Assembly (NCBI RefSeq): GCF_000284255.1
Contig: NC_017075.1
Coordinates: forward strand, 1,922,001 to 1,986,000
Length of the DNA stretch: 64,000 nucleotides
Direction: 5' to 3'
DNA from: Rubrivivax gelatinosus IL144
GTDB taxonomy: Bacteria; Pseudomonadota; Gammaproteobacteria; Burkholderiales; Burkholderiaceae_C
Every line of letters starts with the position of its first letter. Positions within the stretch are counted from its first letter, which is position 1. A model generated the notes under the pieces. The model searched no databases, had not been told where the DNA came from, and saw only the letters and a program-made list of their open reading frames with translations. Made by a program: the position numbers and the translations under genes. Shown one piece after another: positions 57,254 to 64,000 of the stretch.

Positions 57254-57877
57254 ATGGAAGCCAACGCCACCGTCGTTCATCGCGAACCTTGGAACAAGGG
57301 CAAGATCGTCGGGCAGAAGGCGCCGTTCAAGCTCAAGGACATCTGGGCCCTGCGGGTGCGCCTGCAGATGGAGGGCCGGGTACGCGAACTCGCGCTGTTT
57401 AACCTCGGCATCGACAGCAAGTTGCGCGGCTGCGACCTCGTCGGCCTCAAGGTCCGCGACGTCTGCCATGGAGACCAGGTGGCAACGCGGGCCATCGTGA
57501 TGCAGCACAAGACGCTGCGACCCGTGCAGTTCGAGATCACGCCCGCGACCCGGGAAGCACTTCAGGCCTGGATCCAGCAGGCCGGGCTGAGGTCCGAGGA
57601 CTTCCTGTTTCCAAGCCGTATCCACGAATCGCCGCACCTGGGGACCCGCCAGTACGCGCGCATCCTCGGTCGCTGGGTCGATGACCTCGGCCTGGATCGC
57701 GCGGACTACGGCACGCACTCGATGCGGCGCACGAAGGCGACCCTGATCTACCGGCGCACGAAGAACCTCCGGGCCGTCCAACTGCTGCTCGGTCATTCCA
57801 AGCTCGAGTCGACCGTGAGGTACCTCGGCATCGAGGTCGACGACGCGCTGGAGATCTCGGAACAGACTGAGATCTGA
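57254..57877 (+). CDS. Tyrosine recombinase/integrase (short form)
   Basis: 207 residues, essentially the catalytic domain alone. All active-site features are present: Arg in SKLRGCDLVGLKV, H-x-x-R in THSMRRTKATLIY, and GH...Y in LLLGHSKLESTVRYLGIE. No N-terminal core-binding domain of the usual size is present, so it is a compact phage/transposon-type recombinase, probably not lambda-like. It marks the accessory zone and may have moved some of its genes. No att sites were identified next to it. Confidence 0.9.
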   Translation: MEANATVVHREPWNKGKIVGQKAPFKLKDIWALRVRLQMEGRVRELALFNLGIDSKLRGCDLVGLKVRDVCHGDQVATRAIVMQHKTLRPVQFEITPATREALQAWIQQAGLRSEDFLFPSRIHESPHLGTRQYARILGRWVDDLGLDRADYGTHSMRRTKATLIYRRTKNLRAVQLLLGHSKLESTVRYLGIEVDDALEISEQTEI

Positions 57878-58105
57878 GTGCGTCCGGAGCCGATCGCCGC
57901 GCCGCCAAGTCCAGCGGCCTGGTGAAGGGGCGATCGGCGACTTACGGGTGCCGCGCCGTGCGGGCGGTCCCGGCCAGGAGCGGTTGGTCGCGAGGTTCCG
58001 TTCTTGGGGTGCGAACCCTTGATGCATAGAAAGCGTCGCCACGCCGAGCAGCTTGAGAATTCTTCCTACGACTCTGTGCGGTTGCGTGCTGTTGAACTCT
58101 GGCGT

Positions 58106-58726
58106 ATGAAAGCTGAAGATTTGGCGGGCGTCCGGGCTGTTGCCTTCGACATCGATGGAGTTTTGGTTGACATTCGCTTCCCGATCGTGCTTCCAGGCGC
58201 TTTAGGGATCAGCGCCGATCAAGCGCTCGAATTTTTCGACGGTCCTTTCCAGAAGTGCCTGCTAGGATCAGAAGACCTCAAGGATGTGCTTCCTCCGTTC
58301 CTGCGGGCGTGGCGGTGGCCGGGAACTTACGAAAGCTTCATCGAGTTTTGGTTTCGCGAAGAGTCGCATATAAATCTCCCGATGCTCCAGGTTGCGCGGA
58401 GGTTCCGGAAAGCTGGAATTACGTGTGTTCTGGCATCAACTCAAGAGCATCATCGAGCTCGCAACCTAGAAGGACTTCTCCAGTTAGGTCATATATTCCA
58501 GCATGCCTATTTCTCATGTGACTTGGCACTGCGGAAGCCGGACCCTCGGTTCTTCAAATGTGTGGCAAGTCAACTTGCTCTTGAGCCAGATTCAATATTT
58601 CTTATCGATGATCAATGTGCAAACATTGAGGGTGCGCGGCTGGCTGGCTGGCGTGCCGCACTCTATCGATCTGAGGCAGATATCGAGGATGTCCTGCGAG
58701 CTTGTGGCGCCTCGGATGGCGACTGA
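58106..58726 (+). CDS. HAD-superfamily hydrolase
   Basis: 206 residues from the ATG at 58106 (MKAEDLAGVRAVAFDIDG); an earlier ATG at 58022 would add 28 residues without recognisable homology. Motifs: FDIDGVLVD (nucleophile), LASTQEHH (motif II), KPDPRFFK (motif III), IDDQCANIEGARLAGW (motif IV). It is the P-type or FMN-phosphatase style of HAD (substrate unknown). GC is noticeably lower than in core genes, so it is likely acquired. Confidence 0.85.
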   Translation: MKAEDLAGVRAVAFDIDGVLVDIRFPIVLPGALGISADQALEFFDGPFQKCLLGSEDLKDVLPPFLRAWRWPGTYESFIEFWFREESHINLPMLQVARRFRKAGITCVLASTQEHHRARNLEGLLQLGHIFQHAYFSCDLALRKPDPRFFKCVASQLALEPDSIFLIDDQCANIEGARLAGWRAALYRSEADIEDVLRACGASDGD

Positions 58727-58930
58727 TACATGCTCAGTATTCAGTGGCACCAAACGGCCACAAGCAGGCGTCCAATTGTCATCCCGTAACCGGTCGTCCG
58801 CGCGACGTCTCGACTTGCCGCGCCCCCTGCGGCCCCGGAAGATCCTTGACGAAAACCTGATGCGCCAGCGGCGGATCTAGGCGGTGGCTTGACGCGGTTC
58901 TGACGAGCATTCCTTCCGTTGGAGGAACGC

Positions 58931-58999
58931 ATGGACATCGTCTATCTCGTCGCGGCTCTCGCGCTGTGGCTCGCCGTCGCCGGCCTGACGCTGGGTTGA
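58931..58999 (+). CDS. Small hydrophobic leader ORF upstream of kdpF
   Basis: 22 residues (MDIVYLVAALALWLAVAGLT plus two more), with a strong ggagga ribosome site 10 bases before. It is in frame with kdpF; the TGA at 58997 is the only stop between them, and the next codons (T-A-R-E-T-P-E-R-F) would read into kdpF. Short hydrophobic peptides often precede kdpF in betaproteobacteria. The stop may be a nonsense change in a formerly longer peptide. Too short to be sure. Confidence 0.5.
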   Translation: MDIVYLVAALALWLAVAGLTLG

Positions 59000-59026
59000 A
59001 CGGCTCGGGAAACGCCGGAGCGCTTC

Positions 59027-59119
59027 ATGAGCGGCTGGCACTTCGCCGGGGCCCTGCTCGCGCTCGGCCTGCTGGTCTATCTCGTCGCAGCGTTGCTGCG
59101 GCCGGAGGACTTCTCGTGA
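59027..59119 (+). CDS. kdpF: Potassium-transporting ATPase small subunit KdpF
   Basis: 30 residues, one membrane segment ending in the KdpF-like [15 protein letters not shown]. It overlaps the kdpA start (GTGA) as in intact kdpFABC operons. Since kdpA is broken and no kdpB/C/D/E follows, it cannot support a working Kdp pump. Confidence 0.85.
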   Translation: MSGWHFAGALLALGLLVYLVAALLRPEDFS

Positions 59120-59590
59120 CGGCCGCCGCCTGGCTGCAGTTGGCCGCGTTTGTCGCACTGCTGCTGCTGCTCATCGCATGGCCGCGGGGCCGCGCGATCG
59201 GGGCCGTCGTCCAGGGCCGCTTCGCGCTGGGCAGCCGCCTGGAGGCGCCGCTGTACCGCCTGGCCGGCGTCGACGTGGAGCGCGAGCACGGCTGGGTCGG
59301 CTACGCGCTCGGCCTGATGCTGTTCTACGGCATCGGTGTACTCGCCGTCTACGCGGTGCAGCGGCTGCAGGCGGTACTGCCCTTAAACCCCCAAGCGCTA
59401 CCCGCAGTCTCGCCGACTCGGCGTTCAACACGGCCATCAGCTTCGTCACGAACACGAACTGGCAGGGCTACGGTGGCGAATCGACGATGAGCTACCTGAC
59501 GCAGATGCTGGCGCTGACGGTGCAGAACTTCCTGTCCGCGGCGATCGGCATCGCCGTCGTCGTCGCGCTGGTGCGCGGCTTCGCGTGCTC
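59116..59590 (+). pseudogene. kdpA: kdpA remnant: frameshifted and truncated
   Basis: It starts at a GTG ([12 protein letters not shown]) and follows KdpA through [14 protein letters not shown]. One base is missing near 59412: after the shift the reading returns to [17 protein letters not shown] in the next frame, then [35 protein letters not shown]. It stops matching at about 59588, about a third of the way into the normal protein of some 560-590 residues, exactly where an IS110-type fragment begins. No kdpB, C, D or E is seen in the window. Confidence 0.9.
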
Positions 59591-59653
59591 GTCGACACCG
59601 AGAGGGCAAACACGTTCTCGTCCAGCTTCGATGCCGAGAAACACAATAGTCAT
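59582..59653 (-). mobile_element. 5' stump of an IS110-family transposase gene
   Basis: Reading leftward from an ATG at 59653: [10 protein letters not shown], then (after small shifts) LDENVFAL and GVDEHAKPR. This is the characteristic IS110 N terminus, usually 'VGIDLAKNVFALHGVDEHGK'. Two frame changes within 70 bp show it is dead. Its end meets the end of the kdpA remnant, so an IS110-type insertion and deletion probably removed the rest of the kdp operon. Confidence 0.68.
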
Positions 59654-59808
59654 GGACGGCCGGGTGGAGGCTTCGATTGCGCAATCCCATGGTCGGGCCT
59701 GCCTGCCGGCCGTCTTTGCCTGAGGGATGGACACTATGGGGATGTCCCTGTCATTCGTTGGGCCGCACAGTCAGCATCCTTGCGTGCCGTTGACAGGAGC
59801 GTGTGCAC

Positions 59809-61557
59809 ATGACCATCAAAAAGTCCGTAGTTTGGATTGTGCTGGCGATCTCACCGATCTATGCCAGCGCAAACAAGTGCAGCGCCATTCTGGCGAAGCA
59901 GGGAGCCTTCAATACGCTCGTCAAATACTCGTCAAGGACATCGGAGAATCAAACATATGAGTGGCTAAAGACCGTCACGTGGCAAGAGTTCAAGAAGAGA
60001 CAGGACGCAGGTCTCAGAGTGATGTTGCCAATGGATGGGCTGCCAGTTGACCTCGATGGTAGCTATACCCACGAGGAGTTCGAAAATTTTAGGCAGGCAC
60101 GCGACCAAGGGCGATTGCGCCGCTTTACCGAAGATGAGTTTCAGCGGACAGTTAGGAGCTCGGCTTCCCCTGAGATTGTCAAAGAGTGGGGAAAATGCGT
60201 CCGATCGCTTCAAGCCAGAGGCCTAGTTTGCACAGCGGAGGAGGATAGTCGCGTCCCGGGTAATGTCGTAATCTTCAATGCTCGCTTCTTTCGTTTCGTA
60301 GAAGGCGATCAATCAGAAGTAAAGGTAGCCAAGACTGCCGGACTGGTGATTTCCGGCGGCACGCCAATCGCGAATCCGCTAACCCCAGGCGCCGTGGTTC
60401 CTTCAGGAGGGATCGACATTCAAATTCAACGGGACGGCAAGAAGGAAATCATCGTTACTCTGAACACTGAAAAGCACGGGACCTGCGATTACCCGGTGAA
60501 GTTTGCGGCAGTCCCTGATCAGTATCCCCCTTTTGAAATTCGGCAGTTCTCATCCACTGGGGCCGTAGCGCCGTATCCGCGTGCATCGGTCAGCCTCCCG
60601 ACTGGGTACAAGCTGATCGGCGGCGGCGGACAAACAAACTGGCGCGGTTACGGCAGCCTACTAGTGGCCAGTCAGCCAATCAATCAGAATACGTGGGCTG
60701 TTCTTGGTAAAGAGCATATGTCTCCAGATGCGACCGACGCAACTGTCTGGGCGATTGGAATCAACGATCCGAAGGACTACTGGGATGTCAAAGTCGAACA
60801 GCGCTCGGTGGTGGTAGGCGAGGCTTCGGCCGGAGAAATAACTGTAGACTTACCGGCTGACTATACCCGAACGGGGGGAGGTGCCGCCGCAGAAGCAGGA
60901 GGACAAGGCCGCCTGCTAACCGGGTCGTATCCGGTGGGAGATAACAGTTGGGGCGCTCGCGATAGCGATCACTTTATTAAGCAAGGCGGGACGCTTACTG
61001 TGTTTGTTATCGGCATTAAGCCGAAGTTTGGCGCTTCACCTGTTGCCCAAATAAAAACCACAACGTCCGCCCAAGTTCCTCATCCCACGACCGAGGCTAC
61101 GCTTGATGCCGATCATGTTTTAACCGGTGGTGGCGCACGTGTTGTCCCATGTAATCCGGGCAATCTTCTAACTGCCTCTGCTCCAAGAGGTGACAGAACT
61201 TGGCGAGCGGAGGCAAAGGATCACTACGCCTCCTGCCCTTCGACAGTCGAGGCGTGGGTTATCGGGTTGAAGGCCCCGATGGGCTCAATATTGATCGAAG
61301 GGGGCACTCCAGAATTGTCCGCCGTCGCGTTCACGGGAACTCACGCTCTATCTGTAAGTGCGGCACCTGGATTGCGCAGACTCGATACCTCCCCCACGCT
61401 CCCAGTACGCCGCACCTACATCGCTATGCCGGGCGATACATGGCGATCTCTATCGATGCGCTTCTACAAAACACCCGATCCCACGGCGCTCGCCGCAATA
61501 AACCCTACTATCGAAGGATTCATAAAGCCAGGTCAAAGGCTCCAGATCCCACAGTAA
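59809..61557 (+). CDS. Secreted protein with three internal repeats and a C-terminal LysM
   Basis: 582 residues from the ATG at 59809 (aggag 9 bases upstream). A signal peptide (KKSVVWIVLAISPIYASA), an unrecognised region (25-255), then three related about 60-residue units, each 'sLP..Y...GGG......G.LL..S.P.....W.....H......V.VIGI': near residues 264-324, 350-415 and 437-500. A LysM-like module closes the protein (AMPGDTWRSLSMRFYKTPDP, INPTIEGFIKPGQRLQIPQ). It probably binds peptidoglycan outside the inner membrane. GC is lower than in the core. Function unknown. Confidence 0.82.
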   Translation: MTIKKSVVWIVLAISPIYASANKCSAILAKQGAFNTLVKYSSRTSENQTYEWLKTVTWQEFKKRQDAGLRVMLPMDGLPVDLDGSYTHEEFENFRQARDQGRLRRFTEDEFQRTVRSSASPEIVKEWGKCVRSLQARGLVCTAEEDSRVPGNVVIFNARFFRFVEGDQSEVKVAKTAGLVISGGTPIANPLTPGAVVPSGGIDIQIQRDGKKEIIVTLNTEKHGTCDYPVKFAAVPDQYPPFEIRQFSSTGAVAPYPRASVSLPTGYKLIGGGGQTNWRGYGSLLVASQPINQNTWAVLGKEHMSPDATDATVWAIGINDPKDYWDVKVEQRSVVVGEASAGEITVDLPADYTRTGGGAAAEAGGQGRLLTGSYPVGDNSWGARDSDHFIKQGGTLTVFVIGIKPKFGASPVAQIKTTTSAQVPHPTTEATLDADHVLTGGGARVVPCNPGNLLTASAPRGDRTWRAEAKDHYASCPSTVEAWVIGLKAPMGSILIEGGTPELSAVAFTGTHALSVSAAPGLRRLDTSPTLPVRRTYIAMPGDTWRSLSMRFYKTPDPTALAAINPTIEGFIKPGQRLQIPQ

Positions 61558-62285
61558 GGCAGTCGAACTGTTCAATGCGCGTTGCGCGCCGGGAAGGGTG
61601 CCAACCGACTGCTGAGTGTGAGCGGCGCGGATTTCTGCTGCCGGCCGAGTCATCGTCGCCACAAGTCGCGGCTTCCTGGACGCGAGACGCTTAGCGATAC
61701 GGCCGGGTCGTAGGGCGGCTTCCGGCGCCCTCGAAGGGCGGTTGAGGGTCGGCAGGGCCAGTTCGCCGTCGGCGAGAGCTGCCGCTGGCCGGGTGAGAGG
61801 TGGCCCGACAGGTTCGCCGACCTGATCGCCCGTACGACGGCTTTCGAAGGCACTGCGGCCAGCCGCCCAAACGGGCACTGGATGGCGGGTTCTGGCAGTC
61901 GCCGCCGTTCAGCGCTCGGATCCTGGGTGACGGCACCCAGTCTTTAGATGCCCCACGCTCCAGAAGCACCTGCGGCGCCGTTTGCCAACTAGTTCGGCCC
62001 CACGGCGCCATCACTAGCCGCCCCCTTGCATCCCGTCGGCTCACGCCCCCTGCCTGCCGAGCTCGATCCCGCGCCGGCGTAGCCGAAGAAGCCTCGATAG
62101 TCGAGCGAGACACGCCGGCCGGTGCGCGGCGCGGCGCCAGCCGCCGGGAGTCCGGCCCCAGGCCCAGAAGTCGCGACGCGCCTCCCCAACTCTGCTCCCG
62201 CGGGCGAGTGGTGCAGGAGCCGGGCTTGCCCGGACTTGGCATACGGCGAGCCATGCGCGCTGGCCGGACTTCCGGGGCTCAGCAG
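61558..62285. other. Long intergenic stretch before the M20 peptidase gene
   Basis: 728 bp without a supportable gene. It is GC-rich with patches that look like decayed coding sequence but no recognisable protein in any frame. The right part must hold the promoter of the peptidase gene. Confidence 0.55.
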
Positions 62286-63995
62286 ATGAATCTCAAGCTC
62301 TTGCGCTCAGCGGGCTGGGCGGTTGCCGTCGTCGTGTTCTTCCTCGGCTGCAGCGACTCGGGCGACGACGGCCGTTCGTATCTCGATCGAACGCTGGACA
62401 GGCAGTTCGTCCCCGAGACCAGCCACCTCGTCACGCTGCAGACCTACCGGACGGACGAGCCCGACAGCGAGCAGCGCATCGTCGACAACCTGACGCTCGC
62501 ACGCGACTACCTGACGGGGCTGGCCGAGGAGTTCAACCAGGACCAGCGCACGCTGAAGCTCGAACCCTTCGAGTGGCGCCGAGACGGCCCGACGCAGACG
62601 CAATGGGTGTTCGGCTTCCGCCTGGGCAACGGGCCGAAGAAGATCGCGATCCTGACGCACCTGGACACGGTGCCACCCGGCAATGCCGACTGGCGGCCCT
62701 TCGAGCCGCGCACCGAGAACCGCGACTACCGCGGTGCATCGCAACCCTTCCTCGTCGGCCGCGGCGCGGTGGACGACAAAGGCCCGTCCATCGTCGGCTT
62801 CACCGTGCTGCGCGCGCTGGCCAAGCTCTACGACGGCACCGACTCGCTCGACGGGGTGACGGTCGAACTTATCTTCGACACCTCGGAGGAAACCGACTTC
62901 TCGACGGCCTACTACTTCGAGCAGTTCGGGGTGCCGGATTTCGGCATCGTCTTCGACGCCGTCTGGACCGTGCGCGCCGAGAAGGGCATCGAGCGCCCGG
63001 TTTTCACCGTGCCGCTCGGCACGCCACCCGCCAGCGGGATGTACATCGAGGCCTTCGACAGCGCGCCGGGCGCCACCAACCAGATCCCGGACACGGTGAC
63101 CGCGCGCATCAACGGCAACGACCCGGCCGCGCTCGACAATCTGGCGGCCGGCATCGCCGCCCTCTATCAGCAGTACGGCTTCGACGATCCCCAATACCGG
63201 CGCGCGCCGCTGCAGGTGTCCCGCGACGGGAACGTGGTCGTGCTCAGCGCGGCGGTCATCGGCGCACAGCACGGTTCGGTGCCGGAAGAGAACCGCGCGC
63301 AAGGCGCCAATCCGGTGGTCTCGCTGTCGAACTTCCTCGCCCATCTGGCCGACGACGGCACGCTGGCGCCGAACGGCGTGGCGCGCCTGCTGCAGTTCAT
63401 GGCCTGGGGCTGGGGCACGACGGTCTTCGGCGAGAAGCACCCCGATCTGCTCGAACGCCACGATCAGGTCTTCGAGCAGGGCAACGGCACGACCTACGCG
63501 CTGACACGCGTCACGACGGGCCCGCAGGACGTGTCGCTGCGCATCGACATCCGCTACGCGCTCGGCCATCACGCCGTGGCCTGGGACGGCACGACCGAAG
63601 GCCAGTTGCCGGGCGCGAGCATCTTTCCCGATGTCTTCGCCCAGCTGGTGAGCCGCTTTCAGCAGGATGACCCGGGCACGGCCGTCACGGTGAGCACCGC
63701 GACCGCGGCCTCGCCCGACGTGCGCGACCCCCAGAGCCCGCGCTTCCAACGCATCGGCGACGCCTACCAGCGCGCGACCGGCACGCCGATGCCGCTGGCC
63801 GCCATCGGCGGCGGCACCGATGCCAAAGGGCAGCTCAACCTGGTGGCCGGCGGCGCGCTGTTCACGCTCGGCTTCGGCCCCCCGATCAACTTCCACGGCA
63901 TCGACGAAGGTGCGCCGATCGAGGACCTGAAGCTCAGCGCACGAATCCTCTACCAGATCATGCGCGAAGAGATCGCAGCCAAGACCGGCTCCTGA
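62286..63995 (+). CDS. M20-family metallopeptidase lipoprotein
   Basis: 569 residues from the ATG at 62286 (MNLKLLRSAGWAVAVVV); longer upstream reading is open but carries no signal. Lipobox FFLGCSDSG (Cys about residue 21). M20 zinc-site motifs: ILTHLDTVPPGN, GRGAVDDKGPSIVG, FDTSEETDFSTAYYF, the dimerisation region in the middle, and late GGGTDAKGQLNLVAGG and FHGIDEGAPIEDL. It is a cell-envelope dipeptidase or carboxypeptidase of the PepV/DapE type; substrate unknown. Complete; it ends 3 bases before the window edge region. Confidence 0.92.
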   Translation: MNLKLLRSAGWAVAVVVFFLGCSDSGDDGRSYLDRTLDRQFVPETSHLVTLQTYRTDEPDSEQRIVDNLTLARDYLTGLAEEFNQDQRTLKLEPFEWRRDGPTQTQWVFGFRLGNGPKKIAILTHLDTVPPGNADWRPFEPRTENRDYRGASQPFLVGRGAVDDKGPSIVGFTVLRALAKLYDGTDSLDGVTVELIFDTSEETDFSTAYYFEQFGVPDFGIVFDAVWTVRAEKGIERPVFTVPLGTPPASGMYIEAFDSAPGATNQIPDTVTARINGNDPAALDNLAAGIAALYQQYGFDDPQYRRAPLQVSRDGNVVVLSAAVIGAQHGSVPEENRAQGANPVVSLSNFLAHLADDGTLAPNGVARLLQFMAWGWGTTVFGEKHPDLLERHDQVFEQGNGTTYALTRVTTGPQDVSLRIDIRYALGHHAVAWDGTTEGQLPGASIFPDVFAQLVSRFQQDDPGTAVTVSTATAASPDVRDPQSPRFQRIGDAYQRATGTPMPLAAIGGGTDAKGQLNLVAGGALFTLGFGPPINFHGIDEGAPIEDLKLSARILYQIMREEIAAKTGS

Positions 63996-64000
63996 CCGAA

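Overview
The window is GC-rich DNA that looks like the chromosome of a betaproteobacterium, most likely Burkholderiales in the Rubrivivax/Leptothrix/Roseateles neighbourhood. The basis is protein-level: a prfB with the classic programmed frameshift, a small Trp-rich protein of a kind typical of Burkholderiales, class I fumarase, fbp, pepN, lgt-dnaQ, and a short aerobic-type cob cluster. The species is not determined.

Layout. 1-6241: a tripartite efflux operon (outer-membrane factor, HlyD adaptor, RbbA-type fused ABC protein, YhhJ-type permease cut by the window edge) read leftward from a divergent tetR, with a perfect 24-bp palindrome between them. 6281-8396: convergent histidine kinase and response regulator. 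8482-13923: leftward run prfB - HAD phosphatase - pepN - fbp with overlapping ends. 14012-23869: housekeeping and small-metabolism genes (hydrolase, GNAT, degenerate HD-GYP protein, acyl-CoA ligase, aldo/keto reductase, YbaK, HTH-REC fusion, plsY, RidA, a serine-hydrolase-like lipoprotein). 23871-30958: YciO, fumarase, YqhA, acetyl-CoA synthetase, Trp-rich protein, lgt, dnaQ. 31008-33517: tRNA-Val(CAC) followed by a two-gene insert (OmpA-like protein and lipoprotein) that is closed by a decayed copy of the tRNA 3' half plus its terminator. 33544-42139: cobalamin genes cobA, (nnrS), cobH, cobI, cobJ, cobK (reversed), cobL, cobE, cobM, cobB. 42380-44659: hybrid sensor kinase. 44701-52752: two LysR regulators, an NADP-dependent reductase, and an aromatic-acid-type efflux operon (FUSC, DUF1656, HlyD, outer-membrane lipoprotein).

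52774-62285 is the accessory zone. An ECF sigma factor lies behind a catalytically dead IS256/mutator-transposase-like gene. Then come an XRE regulator, a lower-GC gene with a PD-(D/E)xK nuclease signature like that of STAND/Avs defence proteins, a lower-GC membrane protein, a short tyrosine recombinase, a lower-GC HAD protein, a broken kdpF-kdpA remnant that ends at the 5' stump of an IS110-type transposase, and a secreted protein with three internal repeats and a C-terminal LysM. The window closes with an M20 peptidase lipoprotein.

How the genes work together. The two efflux operons and their regulators handle export of toxic compounds. The cob block carries most but not all of the corrin-ring steps from uroporphyrinogen III: no precorrin-3B synthase (cobG/cobZ) or cobF is visible, so it depends on genes elsewhere. 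The best candidate for an undescribed system is the stand-alone nuclease at 54925-55866 with its membrane-protein neighbour beside an integrase. The sigma factor paired with a transposase-derived protein is the second candidate. Both are inferences from motifs and context.
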